Assembly (NCBI GenBank): GCA_038211615.1
Contig: JBBQVL010000047.1
Coordinates: forward strand, 1-35,319
DNA: 35,319 bases
Source: DASWJZ01 sp038211615
GTDB lineage: Bacteria; Pseudomonadota; Alphaproteobacteria; Rhizobiales; Afifellaceae
Reading direction: 5' to 3'
Shown here: positions 8,235 to 16,571 of the stretch, piece by piece
How the letters are laid out: every line of letters begins with the position of its first letter
Position numbering within the stretch: the first letter of the stretch is position 1
The notes under the pieces: model-generated
The model's database searches: none
Told to the model about the DNA's origin: nothing
The model's input: the letters and a program-made list of their open reading frames with translations, nothing else
Translations under genes and position numbers: made by a program

Positions 8235-9664
8235 TGGCCGTCGATTATCCCGCGCTTTCGTCGCTCCTGCCGGAGCTTGTGCTCGCCGTGGGCGCGCTGC
8301 TGCTGCTGATGCTCGGCGTCTTCGCCGGCGACCGCTCGGCGCGCACGGTCAACGTGCTGGCGATCGTCGTCATCGCGCTCGCCGCGTTCGCCGTCGTCGT
8401 GCAGGATCAGGTGGGGCAGATCCTGAATGGCGCTTTCGTGGTCGACGGTTTCGCCCGCTTCATGAAGGTCGCGGCGCTGATCGGCTCCGCCGTCGCCATC
8501 GTTCTCGCCTGGCGCTTTGCGCGGGCGGAGAAATTCGAGCGCTTCGAGTTCCCGGTGCTGGTGATCCTCGCCACCCTCGGCATGCTGGTGATGATCTCGG
8601 CCAACGATCTGATCAGCCTCTATCTCGGACTGGAGCTCAGCGCGCTCGCCTCCTACGTGGTCGCGGCTATCCATCGCGACGATGCGCGCTCGAGCGAGGC
8701 GGGCCTGAAATACTTCGTCCTCGGCGCGCTCTCCTCCGGCATGCTCCTCTATGGCGCGTCGCTGGTCTACGGCTTCACCGGGCACACCGGCTTCCAGGCG
8801 ATCGCGACGGCGCTTGTCGACGGCCGCTCGCTCGGCCTCGTCGTCGGGCTGGTGTTCGTGCTTGCCGGGCTGGCGTTCAAGATCTCCGCCGTGCCGTTCC
8901 ACATGTGGACGCCCGACGTCTACGAAGGCGCGCCGACGCCGGTCACGGCCTTCTTCACCTCCGCGCCGAAGCTTGCGGCGCTGGCGCTCCTCGTCCGCAT
9001 CGTGATCGAGGCCTTCGCGCCGATCACCACCGACTGGCAGCAGATCGTCGCCTTCATCTCCATCGCATCGATGCTGCTCGGCGCGTTCGCGGCGATCGGG
9101 CAGACGAACATCAAGCGGCTGATGGCCTATTCCTCGATCGGCCACATGGGCTACGCGCTCGTCGGACTCGCCGCCGGCAGCGAGCAGGGCGTGCAGGGCG
9201 TGATCGTCTATATCTCGATCTACCTCGCCATGAGCCTCGGCGCTTTCGCCGCGATCCTCGCCATGCGGCGCGACGGCGTGATGGTCGAGGACATCGCCTC
9301 GCTCGCGGGCCTCGCACGCACCAGGCCGGCGATGGCCTTCCTGCTCGGAACGATCCTCTTCTCGCTCGCCGGCATCCCGCCGCTCGCCGGCTTCTTCGCC
9401 AAATACTACGTGTTCCTCGCCGCCATCCAGTCGGGGCTCTACGCGCTCGCCGTGATCGGCGTGGTGGCCAGCGTGGTTGGCGCCTATTACTATCTGCGCA
9501 TCGTGAAGATCATGTATTTCGACGAGCCGGAGGGCGTCTTCGAGCCGTTGCCGGCGGAGCTTGGCGCGGTGCTCGGGATCTCCGGCGTGCTGATGCTCGC
9601 CTTCGTGCTGATCGCCGCTCCGCTGGTCCAGGCGGCCGGCGCCGCTGCCCATAGTCTGTTCTAG
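8231..9664 (+). CDS. nuoN: NADH-quinone oxidoreductase subunit N (complex I)
   Basis: The third antiporter-like subunit and the last nuo gene; 477 residues from the first of two tandem ATG codons (8231, or 8234 for 476 residues). Signatures are NDLISLYLGLELSALASYVV (conserved glutamate), FKISAVPFHMWTPDVYEGAP and TNIKRLMAYSSIGHMGYALV. The first ATG overlaps the nuoM stop. The N-terminus (MMAVDYPALSSLLPELVLAV) fits alphaproteobacterial NuoN; the long open frame upstream through nuoM has no family similarity. birA begins one base after the stop, so it is probably co-transcribed. Confidence 0.97.
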   Translation: MMAVDYPALSSLLPELVLAVGALLLLMLGVFAGDRSARTVNVLAIVVIALAAFAVVVQDQVGQILNGAFVVDGFARFMKVAALIGSAVAIVLAWRFARAEKFERFEFPVLVILATLGMLVMISANDLISLYLGLELSALASYVVAAIHRDDARSSEAGLKYFVLGALSSGMLLYGASLVYGFTGHTGFQAIATALVDGRSLGLVVGLVFVLAGLAFKISAVPFHMWTPDVYEGAPTPVTAFFTSAPKLAALALLVRIVIEAFAPITTDWQQIVAFISIASMLLGAFAAIGQTNIKRLMAYSSIGHMGYALVGLAAGSEQGVQGVIVYISIYLAMSLGAFAAILAMRRDGVMVEDIASLAGLARTRPAMAFLLGTILFSLAGIPPLAGFFAKYYVFLAAIQSGLYALAVIGVVASVVGAYYYLRIVKIMYFDEPEGVFEPLPAELGAVLGISGVLMLAFVLIAAPLVQAAGAAAHSLF

Positions 9665-9665
9665 G

Positions 9666-10487
9666 ATGGCTTTTGCACTCGGGCCGAAAGCGCTCGCGGC
9701 AGGCTATCGGGTGCAGGCCTACGAAACGACGGGCTCGACCAGCACAGAGGCGCTGGCGCGGGCGACGCTCGGCGACCCCGGCCGGCTCTGGGTTGTCACA
9801 AGCGATCAGACCGCTGGGCATGGCCGCCGCGGCCGGGCGTGGCAGACACCGCGCGGCAATCTTGCCGCCAGCCTCTTGATCGTCCAGCCCGGAAATTCCT
9901 CGGCGTCAGCGCGGCTCGGCTTTGCCGCGGGGCTGGCGCTGGAGAGCGCCATCCGGGCAGCGGCGCATGCGCTTGGCCTCGATGTTGGAGCCGATGCGGG
10001 ATCGGGCGGGCGCGCCCGGCTGGCGCTCAAATGGCCGAACGATCTCCTCTTCGACGAGGCGAAGATCGCCGGCATCCTGCTCGAGGCGGCGACGCGCCCG
10101 GGCGGGCAGAGCAGCGTGGTCATTGGCCTCGGCGTCAATGTCCGCTACGCGCCGCAGGGGATTCCCTACCCCGTGACGTCGCTGGTGGACTGTGGCGTGG
10201 ATTGCACCGCGGAAGCGCTTTTCGCCCTGCTGTCCGATGCCTGGGTCGATCAGGAGATTCTTTGGGCCGAGGGACGCGGCTTTGCGGCGATCCGGGGCCA
10301 TTGGCTCGAGCGCGCCTCGGGGCTCGGCGGGCCGATCGCGGTCAAGATTGGAGACGACGTGCTGCACGGGACATTCGAGACGATAGACGACGAAGGACGG
10401 TTGATCGTCCGCGCCGGCGACGGCTCGTCGCGCGCCATCAGCGCCGGCGAGGTGCATTTCGGCGCGGCCGCCACGGCGAGGCATTGA
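9666..10487 (+). CDS. birA: Biotin--[acetyl-CoA-carboxylase] ligase, catalytic-domain type
   Basis: Activates biotin with ATP to biotinyl-AMP and transfers it to the lysine of biotin carboxyl carrier proteins, in the cytoplasm. Visible motifs are the adenylate-binding loop GHGRRGRAW (residues 51-59; usually GRGRRGRxW, so the second position is His here), KWPNDLLFD (122-130) and KIAGILLE just after. A small C-terminal SH3-like domain follows (IAVKIGDDVLHGTFETID). At 273 residues it lacks the N-terminal winged-helix of E. coli BirA, so it should be a ligase only and not a repressor. A position directly after nuoN and before the RNase J gene is common in Rhizobiales. It shares the TGATG junction with the next gene. 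Confidence 0.93.
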   Translation: MAFALGPKALAAGYRVQAYETTGSTSTEALARATLGDPGRLWVVTSDQTAGHGRRGRAWQTPRGNLAASLLIVQPGNSSASARLGFAAGLALESAIRAAAHALGLDVGADAGSGGRARLALKWPNDLLFDEAKIAGILLEAATRPGGQSSVVIGLGVNVRYAPQGIPYPVTSLVDCGVDCTAEALFALLSDAWVDQEILWAEGRGFAAIRGHWLERASGLGGPIAVKIGDDVLHGTFETIDDEGRLIVRAGDGSSRAISAGEVHFGAAATARH

Positions 10488-12163
10488 TGGCGGCGGCGGA
10501 AGACCTGGTTTTCGTGACGCTCGGCGGCGTCGGCGAGATCGGCATGAACCTCGCGCTCTACGGCTATGGCCGCGGGCGCAGCCGCAAATGGCTCGCGGTG
10601 GACCTCGGCGTCGCCTTCGGCCTCGGCGATGAGCTGCCGGGCGTCGACGGCGTGCTTCCCGACATCCGCTTCATCGTGGAGCGCAAGGCAGACCTCGTGG
10701 GGATCGCGATCACCCATGCGCACGAGGACCATTACGGAGCGCTTCTCGACCTGTGGGGCAAGCTCGGCGCGCCGGTCTTCATGACGCCGTTCGCGGCGGC
10801 GCTGCTCGAAGCGAAGCGCGCCGGCGAACAGAATGCGCCGAAGATTCCGGTCACGATCGTGAGGCCGCGCAAGCCGTTCACGGCCGGTCCATTCGAGATC
10901 GAATACGTTTCGGTCTCCCACTCGATCCCCGAGTCGAACGCGCTCGCCATCCGCACGCCGATGGGGACGGTGATCCACACCGGCGACTGGAAGCTCGATC
11001 CGGCGCCCGGCATCGGTCCCGCCACCGACAGCGACCGGCTCGCGGCGCTTGGGGAGGAGGGCGTGCTCGCGCTGATCTGCGACTCGACGAACGCCATCCG
11101 CGACGGCGTCAGCCCGAGCGAGGGAGAAGTCGCCAAGGTGCTCGAACGCCTCATCGCCGAGGCGCCGCAGCGTGTGGCGGTGACGACGTTTGCCTCGAAC
11201 GTCGCGCGCATCCGCTCGGTGGCCGAGGCGGCGCATCGCGCCGGGCGCGACGTCGTGGTTGTCGGCCGCGCCATCCGCCGCTCCGTCGACGTGGCGCGCG
11301 AGCTTGGCTACCTTGATGGCCTGCCGGAATTCCTCGACCAGGAGACCTACGCGCATCTGCCGCGCAACAAGGTCGTGGCGCTGATGACGGGGAGCCAGGG
11401 CGAGCCGCGGGCGGCGCTCGCCAAAATCGCCAACAAGGACCCGCGCTCCATCCCGCTTTCCTCCGGCGACCGGGTCATCTTCTCGTCGCGCACCATTCCC
11501 GGCAACGAGAAGGCGGTGAACTCCATCATCAACGCGCTGGTGGATTTCGGCGCGGAGGTCATCACCGACCGCGATGGGCTGGTGCATACGTCGGGCCATC
11601 CGCGCCGCGACGAGCTGCGGCAGCTCTACGACTGGACGAAGCCGGAGATCGTCGTCCCCGTGCATGGGGAGCCGCTGCATCTCCACGAGCAGGCGAAGCT
11701 CGCGCGGGCCGCCGGGATCCCGCAGGTGCTCGAGATCCGCAACGGCCAGATGATCCGGCTGGCGCCGGGGCGTGCGGAGATTGTCGAGAGCGTTGCCACG
11801 GGGAGGCTCTACCGCGACGGGCGGCTGATCGTTTCGCACGAGGCGAGCGGCGTTGCCGATCGCCGCCGGATGAGCTTCTCCGGGCTGGTCAGCGTGGCCA
11901 TCGTGCTCTCCGACAGCGGCGACGTGCTGGAGGATCCGGCGGTGGCGCTGCTCGGCGTGCCGGAGACCAATGCCGAAGGCGCTGCATTCCGCGCCATCGT
12001 CGAGGAGGCGGTCGACGAGGCGCTCGACGGGCTGTCGAAGGCGCGCCGCCGTGACCCTGAAGTCGTGCGCGAGGCGGTGCGGCGGGCGGTGCGCGGCGAC
12101 ATCGACACGGCGTGGGGGAAGAAGCCGCAGGCCATCGTGCACGTGGTGCATGTGAGCGACTGA
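10487..12163 (+). CDS. rnj: Ribonuclease J (metallo-beta-lactamase/beta-CASP family)
   Basis: A dual exo/endoribonuclease of the cytoplasm. In alphaproteobacteria RNase J is known from rRNA 5'-end maturation and mRNA turnover alongside RNase E. The metallo-beta-lactamase core shows the zinc motif HAHEDH at residues 77-82, SHSIPES and HTGDWKLD. The beta-CASP domain is seen in VVVVGRAIRRS, MTGSQGEPRAAL and IFSSRTIPGNE, and the TSGHPRRDEL and VPVHGEP motifs complete the site. At 558 residues it is the usual length. The frame is open upstream through birA, but family similarity begins at the ATG at 10487 (TGATG overlap with birA). Confidence 0.94.
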   Translation: MAAAEDLVFVTLGGVGEIGMNLALYGYGRGRSRKWLAVDLGVAFGLGDELPGVDGVLPDIRFIVERKADLVGIAITHAHEDHYGALLDLWGKLGAPVFMTPFAAALLEAKRAGEQNAPKIPVTIVRPRKPFTAGPFEIEYVSVSHSIPESNALAIRTPMGTVIHTGDWKLDPAPGIGPATDSDRLAALGEEGVLALICDSTNAIRDGVSPSEGEVAKVLERLIAEAPQRVAVTTFASNVARIRSVAEAAHRAGRDVVVVGRAIRRSVDVARELGYLDGLPEFLDQETYAHLPRNKVVALMTGSQGEPRAALAKIANKDPRSIPLSSGDRVIFSSRTIPGNEKAVNSIINALVDFGAEVITDRDGLVHTSGHPRRDELRQLYDWTKPEIVVPVHGEPLHLHEQAKLARAAGIPQVLEIRNGQMIRLAPGRAEIVESVATGRLYRDGRLIVSHEASGVADRRRMSFSGLVSVAIVLSDSGDVLEDPAVALLGVPETNAEGAAFRAIVEEAVDEALDGLSKARRRDPEVVREAVRRAVRGDIDTAWGKKPQAIVHVVHVSD

Positions 12164-12166
12164 GGC

Positions 12167-12577
12167 ATGCTCGGCCGGCTCAACCACGTGGCGTTGGCGG
12201 TCCCCGATCTTGAAGACGCGGCCCGTCTCTACCGCGAGACGCTGGGCGCCCGGGTATCGGAGCCGCAATCGCTTCCCGAGCACGGGGTCAGGATCGTCTT
12301 CGTCGAGCTGCCGAACACGCGAATCGAGCTGATGCAGCCGCTCGGCGACGATTCGCCGATTGCCGCTTTCCTCGCCGACCACCCGGCCGGCGGGATGCAC
12401 CATCTCTGCTTTGAGGTCGGGGATCTCCACGCCGCGAGCGAAAGGCTGCAGCGCGCAGGCGCGCGCATTCTCGGCAACGGTGAGCCGAAAGCGGGGGCGC
12501 ATGGTCGGCCGGTGATCTTCCTCAGCCCGAAGGACTTCGCCGGGACGCTGATCGAGCTGGAGGAGGCGGCGCCGTGA
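12167..12577 (+). CDS. mce: Methylmalonyl-CoA epimerase
   Basis: A glyoxalase/VOC-fold enzyme that interconverts (2S)- and (2R)-methylmalonyl-CoA, linking propionyl-CoA carboxylation to methylmalonyl-CoA mutase. The 136-residue length is canonical. Metal ligands expected in the family are seen: His7 in LNHVALAV, the His in GGMHHLCFEV (78/79) and Glu in GTLIELEE near the C-terminus. It starts 3 bp after the RNase J stop, and the next gene starts within its own stop codon. Biotin ligase two genes upstream would activate propionyl-CoA carboxylase, so a shared operon is functionally sensible, though this is inference. Confidence 0.92.
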   Translation: MLGRLNHVALAVPDLEDAARLYRETLGARVSEPQSLPEHGVRIVFVELPNTRIELMQPLGDDSPIAAFLADHPAGGMHHLCFEVGDLHAASERLQRAGARILGNGEPKAGAHGRPVIFLSPKDFAGTLIELEEAAP

Positions 12578-12825
12578 AGCTGCTTCCCTCGGTTGCGATC
12601 TACTTCGTCATCTGGTGGCTCTGCCTCTTCGTCGTGCTGCCGTTCGGGGCCAACAGCCAGCACGAGACCGGCGAGATTGCCCCCGGAACAGACGCCAGCG
12701 CGCCGCATCGCCTCTACATTTTCCGGCGTGTACTGGCGACGACGCTGCTCGCAGCCCTCGTCTTCGGCTGCGTCTATCTCTACTTCGGCGTGTATGGAAA
12801 AACGCTGGAGGATCTGGCGCCCTGA
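12574..12825 (+). CDS. DUF1467 family small membrane protein
   Basis: An 83-residue protein with two membrane segments (about residues 4-24, containing YFVIWWLCLFVVLPFG, and about 52-74, LATTLLAALVFGCVYLYFG) joined by a short polar loop. This is the pattern of the DUF1467 family found in alphaproteobacteria. Its function is unknown. The start is GTG at 12574, overlapping the mce stop by four bases (GTGA), so it is the last gene of the nuo-birA-rnj-mce run. This position between mce and proS is commonly conserved in Rhizobiales. Confidence 0.85.
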   Translation: MKLLPSVAIYFVIWWLCLFVVLPFGANSQHETGEIAPGTDASAPHRLYIFRRVLATTLLAALVFGCVYLYFGVYGKTLEDLAP

Positions 12826-12863
12826 GGCATTTCGGAAGTTTAGCCGTGAGCCAGAAAAGAAAA

Positions 12864-12885
12864 GAGCAAGGCAACCGCCTTGCTC
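12864..12885 (-). terminator. Intrinsic-terminator-like hairpin, best read on the minus strand
   Basis: A perfect 9-bp stem, GAGCAAGGC with GCCTTGCTC, encloses a 4-nt loop. On the minus strand it is followed directly by TTTTCTTTTCT, a good U-tract. On the plus strand it is followed only by AAGACTTT. It may still end the nuo...DUF1467 transcript on the plus strand, but its geometry favours termination of leftward transcription. Confidence 0.55.
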
Positions 12886-13030
12886 AAGACTTTCGCGATT
12901 AGCCGCCCGTCATCCTAACGTTGACGCCAGTCTGACGAAGTCCTCCCAAGACTTGGACCGCGAGTATTGGTGTCGAGGCACCTTCTTAGTCCAAGGACCA
13001 TAGCCGATCGAAATTGGCCTGTCACTACCC

Positions 13031-13057
13031 TTTGGCCCGGATGCCAAAAATTTTGGC
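13031..13057. repeat. TTTGGC/GCCAAA inverted and direct repeats upstream of proS
   Basis: Three 6-bp half-sites occur in 27 bp: TTTGGC at 13031-13036, its reverse complement GCCAAA at 13043-13048, and TTTGGC again at 13052-13057. The last two form a near-perfect palindrome around AAT. The arrangement resembles an operator. The cognate regulator is unknown and this may be chance. Confidence 0.35.
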
Positions 13058-13174
13058 GCGTTGCCCTATTTCGGCGCAATCGGCAGGTTGTCAGAGCGCG
13101 GCGTCGGCATCGACTATTGCCAAGCCGGGGCCGATTCGTTCATCTCGCCGAATTCCTCAGATGATTCATGGTCC

Positions 13175-14509
13175 ATGCTGCTCTCCCGCTACTTCCTGCC
13201 TATCCTGAAGGAGACGCCGAAGGAGGCGGAGATCGTCTCGCATCGGTTGATGTTGCGGGCCGGCATGCTCAGGCAGCAGGCAGCGGGCATCTATTCCTGG
13301 CTGCCGCTCGGGTTCCGCGTGCTGAAGCGGATCGAGGAGATCGTGCGCGAGGAGCAGAACCGGGCGGGGGCACTTGAAGTGCTCATGCCGACCATCCAGT
13401 CGGCCGACCTTTGGCGCGAGAGCGGTCGCTACGAGGACTACGGCAAGGAGATGCTCCGGATCGTCGATCGACACGATCGCGACATGCTCTTCGGGCCGAC
13501 CAACGAGGAGATGATCTCCGACATCTTCCGCGCCTATGTGCGCTCGTATCGCGACCTGCCGCTCAACCTCTACCATATCCAGTGGAAATTCCGCGACGAG
13601 GTGCGCCCGCGCTTTGGTGTGATGCGCGGCCGCGAATTCCTGATGAAGGACGCCTATTCCTTCGACCTCGACTACGAAGGCGCGCGCGCCGCCTATAATC
13701 GCATGTTCGTCGCCTATCTCAGGACTTTCGCGCGGCTAGGCCTGAAGGCGATCCCGATGCGCGCCGATTCGGGTCCGATCGGCGGCGATCTCAGCCACGA
13801 GTTCGTCATCCTCGCCGACACCGGCGAGAGCGCGGTGTTCTGCGACAAGGCGCTGCTCGATCTCGACGTGCCGGGGGAGGACACCGATTTCCGCGCCGAC
13901 CTGACCCCGATCGTCGAGCGCTGGACAGCGCCCTACGCGGCGACGGACGAGAAGCACGATGAGGCGGCCTTCGCCGCGCTGCCGGAGGAGCGGCGCGTCG
14001 CGGCGCGCGGCATCGAGGTCGGCCATATTTTCTACTTCGGCACCAAGTATTCCGATCCGATGCGAGCCCGAGTGACCGGCCCGGACGGCGCCGACCATGC
14101 CGTCCACATGGGCTCCTATGGCGTGGGGGTTTCGCGGCTCGTCGCCGCGATCATCGAGGCGAGCCATGACGATGCCGGCATCATCTGGCCGGACAGCGTT
14201 GCGCCGTTCTCCGTCGGCCTCATCAATCTGAAGCCCGGCGACGAGGCGACCGACGAGGTTGCCGAGGGTCTCGACATGCGGCTGGAGAAGGCCGGCATCA
14301 CGGTGCTCTACGACGACATCGACCAGCGGGCCGGCGCGAAGTTCGCCTCCATGGACCTGATCGGGCTGCCCTGGCAGCTGATCGTGGGGCCGCGCGGCGC
14401 CAAGAGCGGCGAGGTGGAGATCAAGCGCCGCGCGACCGGGGAGCGCCAGACGCTGTCCATCGACGCCGCGCTCAACCATTTGATCAGCAGCATCGGCGGA
14501 GGCGGATAG
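13175..14509 (+). CDS. proS: Proline--tRNA ligase, short alphaproteobacterial type
   Basis: Class II aminoacyl-tRNA synthetase that charges tRNA-Pro in the cytoplasm. The 444-residue length and the absence of a large editing insertion mark the short alphaproteobacterial type. Motif 2 is seen in FRDEVRPRFGVMRGREF followed by LMKDAYSFD, motif 3 in GSYGVGVSRLVAAIIE, and the C-terminal anticodon-binding domain near GLINLKPGD and DDIDQRAGAKF. The ATG at 13175 gives MLLSRYFLPILKETPKEAEI, which aligns with the usual N-terminus. The frame is open 38 codons upstream to a TTG at 13061, but that extension does not resemble ProS. No strong Shine-Dalgarno precedes the ATG. lolC follows after 2 bp. Confidence 0.94.
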   Translation: MLLSRYFLPILKETPKEAEIVSHRLMLRAGMLRQQAAGIYSWLPLGFRVLKRIEEIVREEQNRAGALEVLMPTIQSADLWRESGRYEDYGKEMLRIVDRHDRDMLFGPTNEEMISDIFRAYVRSYRDLPLNLYHIQWKFRDEVRPRFGVMRGREFLMKDAYSFDLDYEGARAAYNRMFVAYLRTFARLGLKAIPMRADSGPIGGDLSHEFVILADTGESAVFCDKALLDLDVPGEDTDFRADLTPIVERWTAPYAATDEKHDEAAFAALPEERRVAARGIEVGHIFYFGTKYSDPMRARVTGPDGADHAVHMGSYGVGVSRLVAAIIEASHDDAGIIWPDSVAPFSVGLINLKPGDEATDEVAEGLDMRLEKAGITVLYDDIDQRAGAKFASMDLIGLPWQLIVGPRGAKSGEVEIKRRATGERQTLSIDAALNHLISSIGGGG

Positions 14510-14511
14510 GG

Positions 14512-15789
14512 ATGGCCGGGCCAGCGGCGGGGCTGAAGGCGACGCGGCCGTTCTCGCCCTTCGAGTGGATGCTCGCGCTCCGCTATCTCCGCCCGCGCCG
14601 GTTCCTTTCGGTGATCGCCGGCTTCTCGCTGCTCGGCATCTCGCTCGCCGTGGCCGTGCTGGTGATCGTGATGGCGGTGATGAACGGCTTTCGCGTCGAG
14701 CTCCTCGACAAGATTCTCGGGATCAACGGCCACATCATCGTGCAGCCGATCGAAAGCGACCTGACGGATTACGACGTCGTGGCGAAGCGGATAGCGGATG
14801 TGCCGGGCGTGCATGCCGCGATTCCGATCATCGAGGGCCAGGCGCTCGCGTCAGGACAGGTGGCGGGCGGCTCGGGCGTGCTGGTGCGCGGCATTCGCGG
14901 CCCCGACCTGATCGGCATGCAGAAGATCTCCGGCTCCGTCGAGGACAGCGGCGCGCTCCTGGACTTTGACAATTCCGGCGGCGTGGCGATCGGCACCGAG
15001 CTCGCGGCCTCGCTTGGGGTGAGCGTCGGCGAGAAGATCACGCTCCTCAGTCCGCGCGGCGCGATCACGCCGTTCGGCTCGTCGCCGCGGGTGAAGTCCT
15101 ATCCTGTCGTCGCGATCTTCAACATCGGGATGACGGAATACGATTCCACCTATGTGTTCATGCCGCTGACGGAGGCGCAGCTCTATTTCAACAGCCCCGA
15201 TTCCGCCCAGGCGATAGAGGTCTACCTGAACAATCCCGACGATGTCGGTGCGCTGCGCCCCATTGTCGAGAAGGCCGCCGGACGCCCGGTGTTCACGGTC
15301 GACTGGCGGATGCGGAATGTGACCTTCTTCAACGCCCTGCAGGTGGAGCGGAACGTGATGTTCCTGATCCTCGCCCTGATCGTGCTGGTCGCGGCCCTGA
15401 ACATCATCTCCGGGCTGATCATGCTGGTGAAGGACAAGGGGCGGGATATCGCCATCCTCCGGACAATGGGCGCGACCCGCGGGGCGACGCTGCGCGTATT
15501 CTTCATCGTGGGAGCGCTGATCGGAACCGTCGGCACGGTGATCGGGCTCGTCATCGGCACCATCGTCTGTCTCAATATCGAATCGCTGCATCAGTTCGTG
15601 AACTGGCTCTCGAACACGGAAGTGTTCGCGCCCGATCTCTATTTTCTCTCCAAGCTGCCGGCGCGGATGGATGCCGGCGAGACGACGGCGATCGTCGTCA
15701 TGGCGCTGGCGCTTTCCTATCTCGCCACCCTCTATCCGGCTTGGCGGGCGGCGCGGCTCGATCCGGTCGTTGCGTTGCGCTACGAATGA
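14512..15789 (+). CDS. lolC: Lipoprotein-releasing ABC transporter permease (LolC/LolE family)
   Basis: Inner-membrane permease of the Lol system, which extracts mature lipoproteins from the inner membrane and hands them to the periplasmic chaperone LolA. The 425-residue protein has one N-terminal membrane segment (about 34-56, GFSLLGISLAVAVLVIVMAV), a large periplasmic MacB-like domain (about 57-280) and three C-terminal segments (near 283-310, 327-352, 382-405). It ends PAWRAARLDPVVALRYE, a family hallmark. Only one permease gene is present, as is usual in alphaproteobacteria, so a homodimer may form in place of the LolC/LolE heterodimer. The stop overlaps the lolD start (ATGA). Confidence 0.93.
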   Translation: MAGPAAGLKATRPFSPFEWMLALRYLRPRRFLSVIAGFSLLGISLAVAVLVIVMAVMNGFRVELLDKILGINGHIIVQPIESDLTDYDVVAKRIADVPGVHAAIPIIEGQALASGQVAGGSGVLVRGIRGPDLIGMQKISGSVEDSGALLDFDNSGGVAIGTELAASLGVSVGEKITLLSPRGAITPFGSSPRVKSYPVVAIFNIGMTEYDSTYVFMPLTEAQLYFNSPDSAQAIEVYLNNPDDVGALRPIVEKAAGRPVFTVDWRMRNVTFFNALQVERNVMFLILALIVLVAALNIISGLIMLVKDKGRDIAILRTMGATRGATLRVFFIVGALIGTVGTVIGLVIGTIVCLNIESLHQFVNWLSNTEVFAPDLYFLSKLPARMDAGETTAIVVMALALSYLATLYPAWRAARLDPVVALRYE

Positions 15790-16547
15790 GCGAAGAACAG
15801 ACCCGCGACGTCGTGGCCGGCGAGCCGGCGGCTTCACCCAATCCGCTGAAGACCGCGGCGCGGAAAAGCGCCCTGGCGCTGGAGGGGATAGCCCGCGCCT
15901 ACAAGAGCGGCGCCGGCCCTCTCGTCGTGCTGAAGGACGCAAACCTCTCCGTTGCGGTGGGCGAGATGGTGGCGCTCGTCGCGCCGTCGGGGACGGGGAA
16001 ATCGACGCTCCTCCACATCGCCGGGCTGCTCGAGCATCCCGACGCCGGCGAGGTGCTGATCGCGGGAGAGTCGGCGTCGGGCCTTGGCGATGACGCGCGC
16101 ACCGCGCTTCGCCGCCGGCAGATCGGCTTCGTCTACCAGTTCCATCATTTGCTGCCGGAGTTCTCCGCGCTCGAAAACCTCGTGCTGCCGCAGATGATCG
16201 CCGGGCTGCCGCGGCGCGAGGCGGAGAAGCGCGCGATGGAGCTGCTTCGATATCTTCAGGTCGACCAGCGCTCAACGCACCGGCCGGCGGAGCTCTCCGG
16301 CGGCGAGCAGCAGCGCGTGGCCATCGCCCGCGCCGTGGTGAACGCGCCCCGCGTGCTCCTTGCCGACGAGCCGACCGGGAACCTCGACCCGAAGACCGCG
16401 AACCATGTCTTCGCGACGCTGAAGGCGCTGGTGCGCGAATCGGGTCTCGCCGCGCTGATCGCCACGCACAATTACGCGCTCGCCGAGCAGATGGACCGCA
16501 CCGTCACCATCGAGGATGGGGCAATCGTGCCGGCGAAAACGGGCTGA
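15786..16547 (+). CDS. lolD: Lipoprotein-releasing ABC transporter ATP-binding protein
   Basis: ATPase of the Lol lipoprotein exporter, working with the permease just upstream. The 253-residue protein has Walker A APSGTGKST (66-74, where Ala replaces the first Gly of the consensus), Q-loop region IGFVYQFHHLLPEFSALENL, signature LSGGEQQRVAIARA, Walker B VLLADEPTG and the switch His in IATHN. An N-terminal polar extension of about 30 residues precedes the ABC domain. The ATG at 15786 overlaps the lolC stop by four bases. An in-frame ATG at 15741 would lie wholly inside lolC and is not preferred. The 3' end converges on the response regulator gene with 24 bp between. Confidence 0.95.
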   Translation: MSEEQTRDVVAGEPAASPNPLKTAARKSALALEGIARAYKSGAGPLVVLKDANLSVAVGEMVALVAPSGTGKSTLLHIAGLLEHPDAGEVLIAGESASGLGDDARTALRRRQIGFVYQFHHLLPEFSALENLVLPQMIAGLPRREAEKRAMELLRYLQVDQRSTHRPAELSGGEQQRVAIARAVVNAPRVLLADEPTGNLDPKTANHVFATLKALVRESGLAALIATHNYALAEQMDRTVTIEDGAIVPAKTG

Positions 16548-16571
16548 CGGTTTCCGGTCGCGAACGCGTCG

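Larger units (their letters stand above)
12826..13174. other. 349-bp intergenic region upstream of proS, structured, lower GC
   Basis: I see no convincing gene here. The segment is visibly poorer in G/C than its flanks. It holds a 9-bp perfect hairpin (12864-12885), the inverted repeat CTTGGAC/GTCCAAG (12952-12958 and 12989-12995) enclosing GGTG-TCGAGG-CACC, and a hairpin AAGTC-CTCCCAA-GACTT just before it. A cluster of TTTGGC/GCCAAA half-sites lies at 13031-13057. A weak promoter-like pair TTGTCA (13088-13093), 18 bp, GACTAT (13112-13117) could drive proS. A frame continuous with proS is open from about 13004, but its codons lack the strong G/C third-position bias of neighbours. Confidence 0.5.

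Noticed and set aside
12938..12996. tRNA-like fold in the gap upstream of proS (CTTGGAC/GTCCAAG closing an inner hairpin)
   Set aside because: There is no T-arm GTTCGA-type motif, no anticodon-arm geometry and no CCA-proximal acceptor pattern, so it is not a tRNA.
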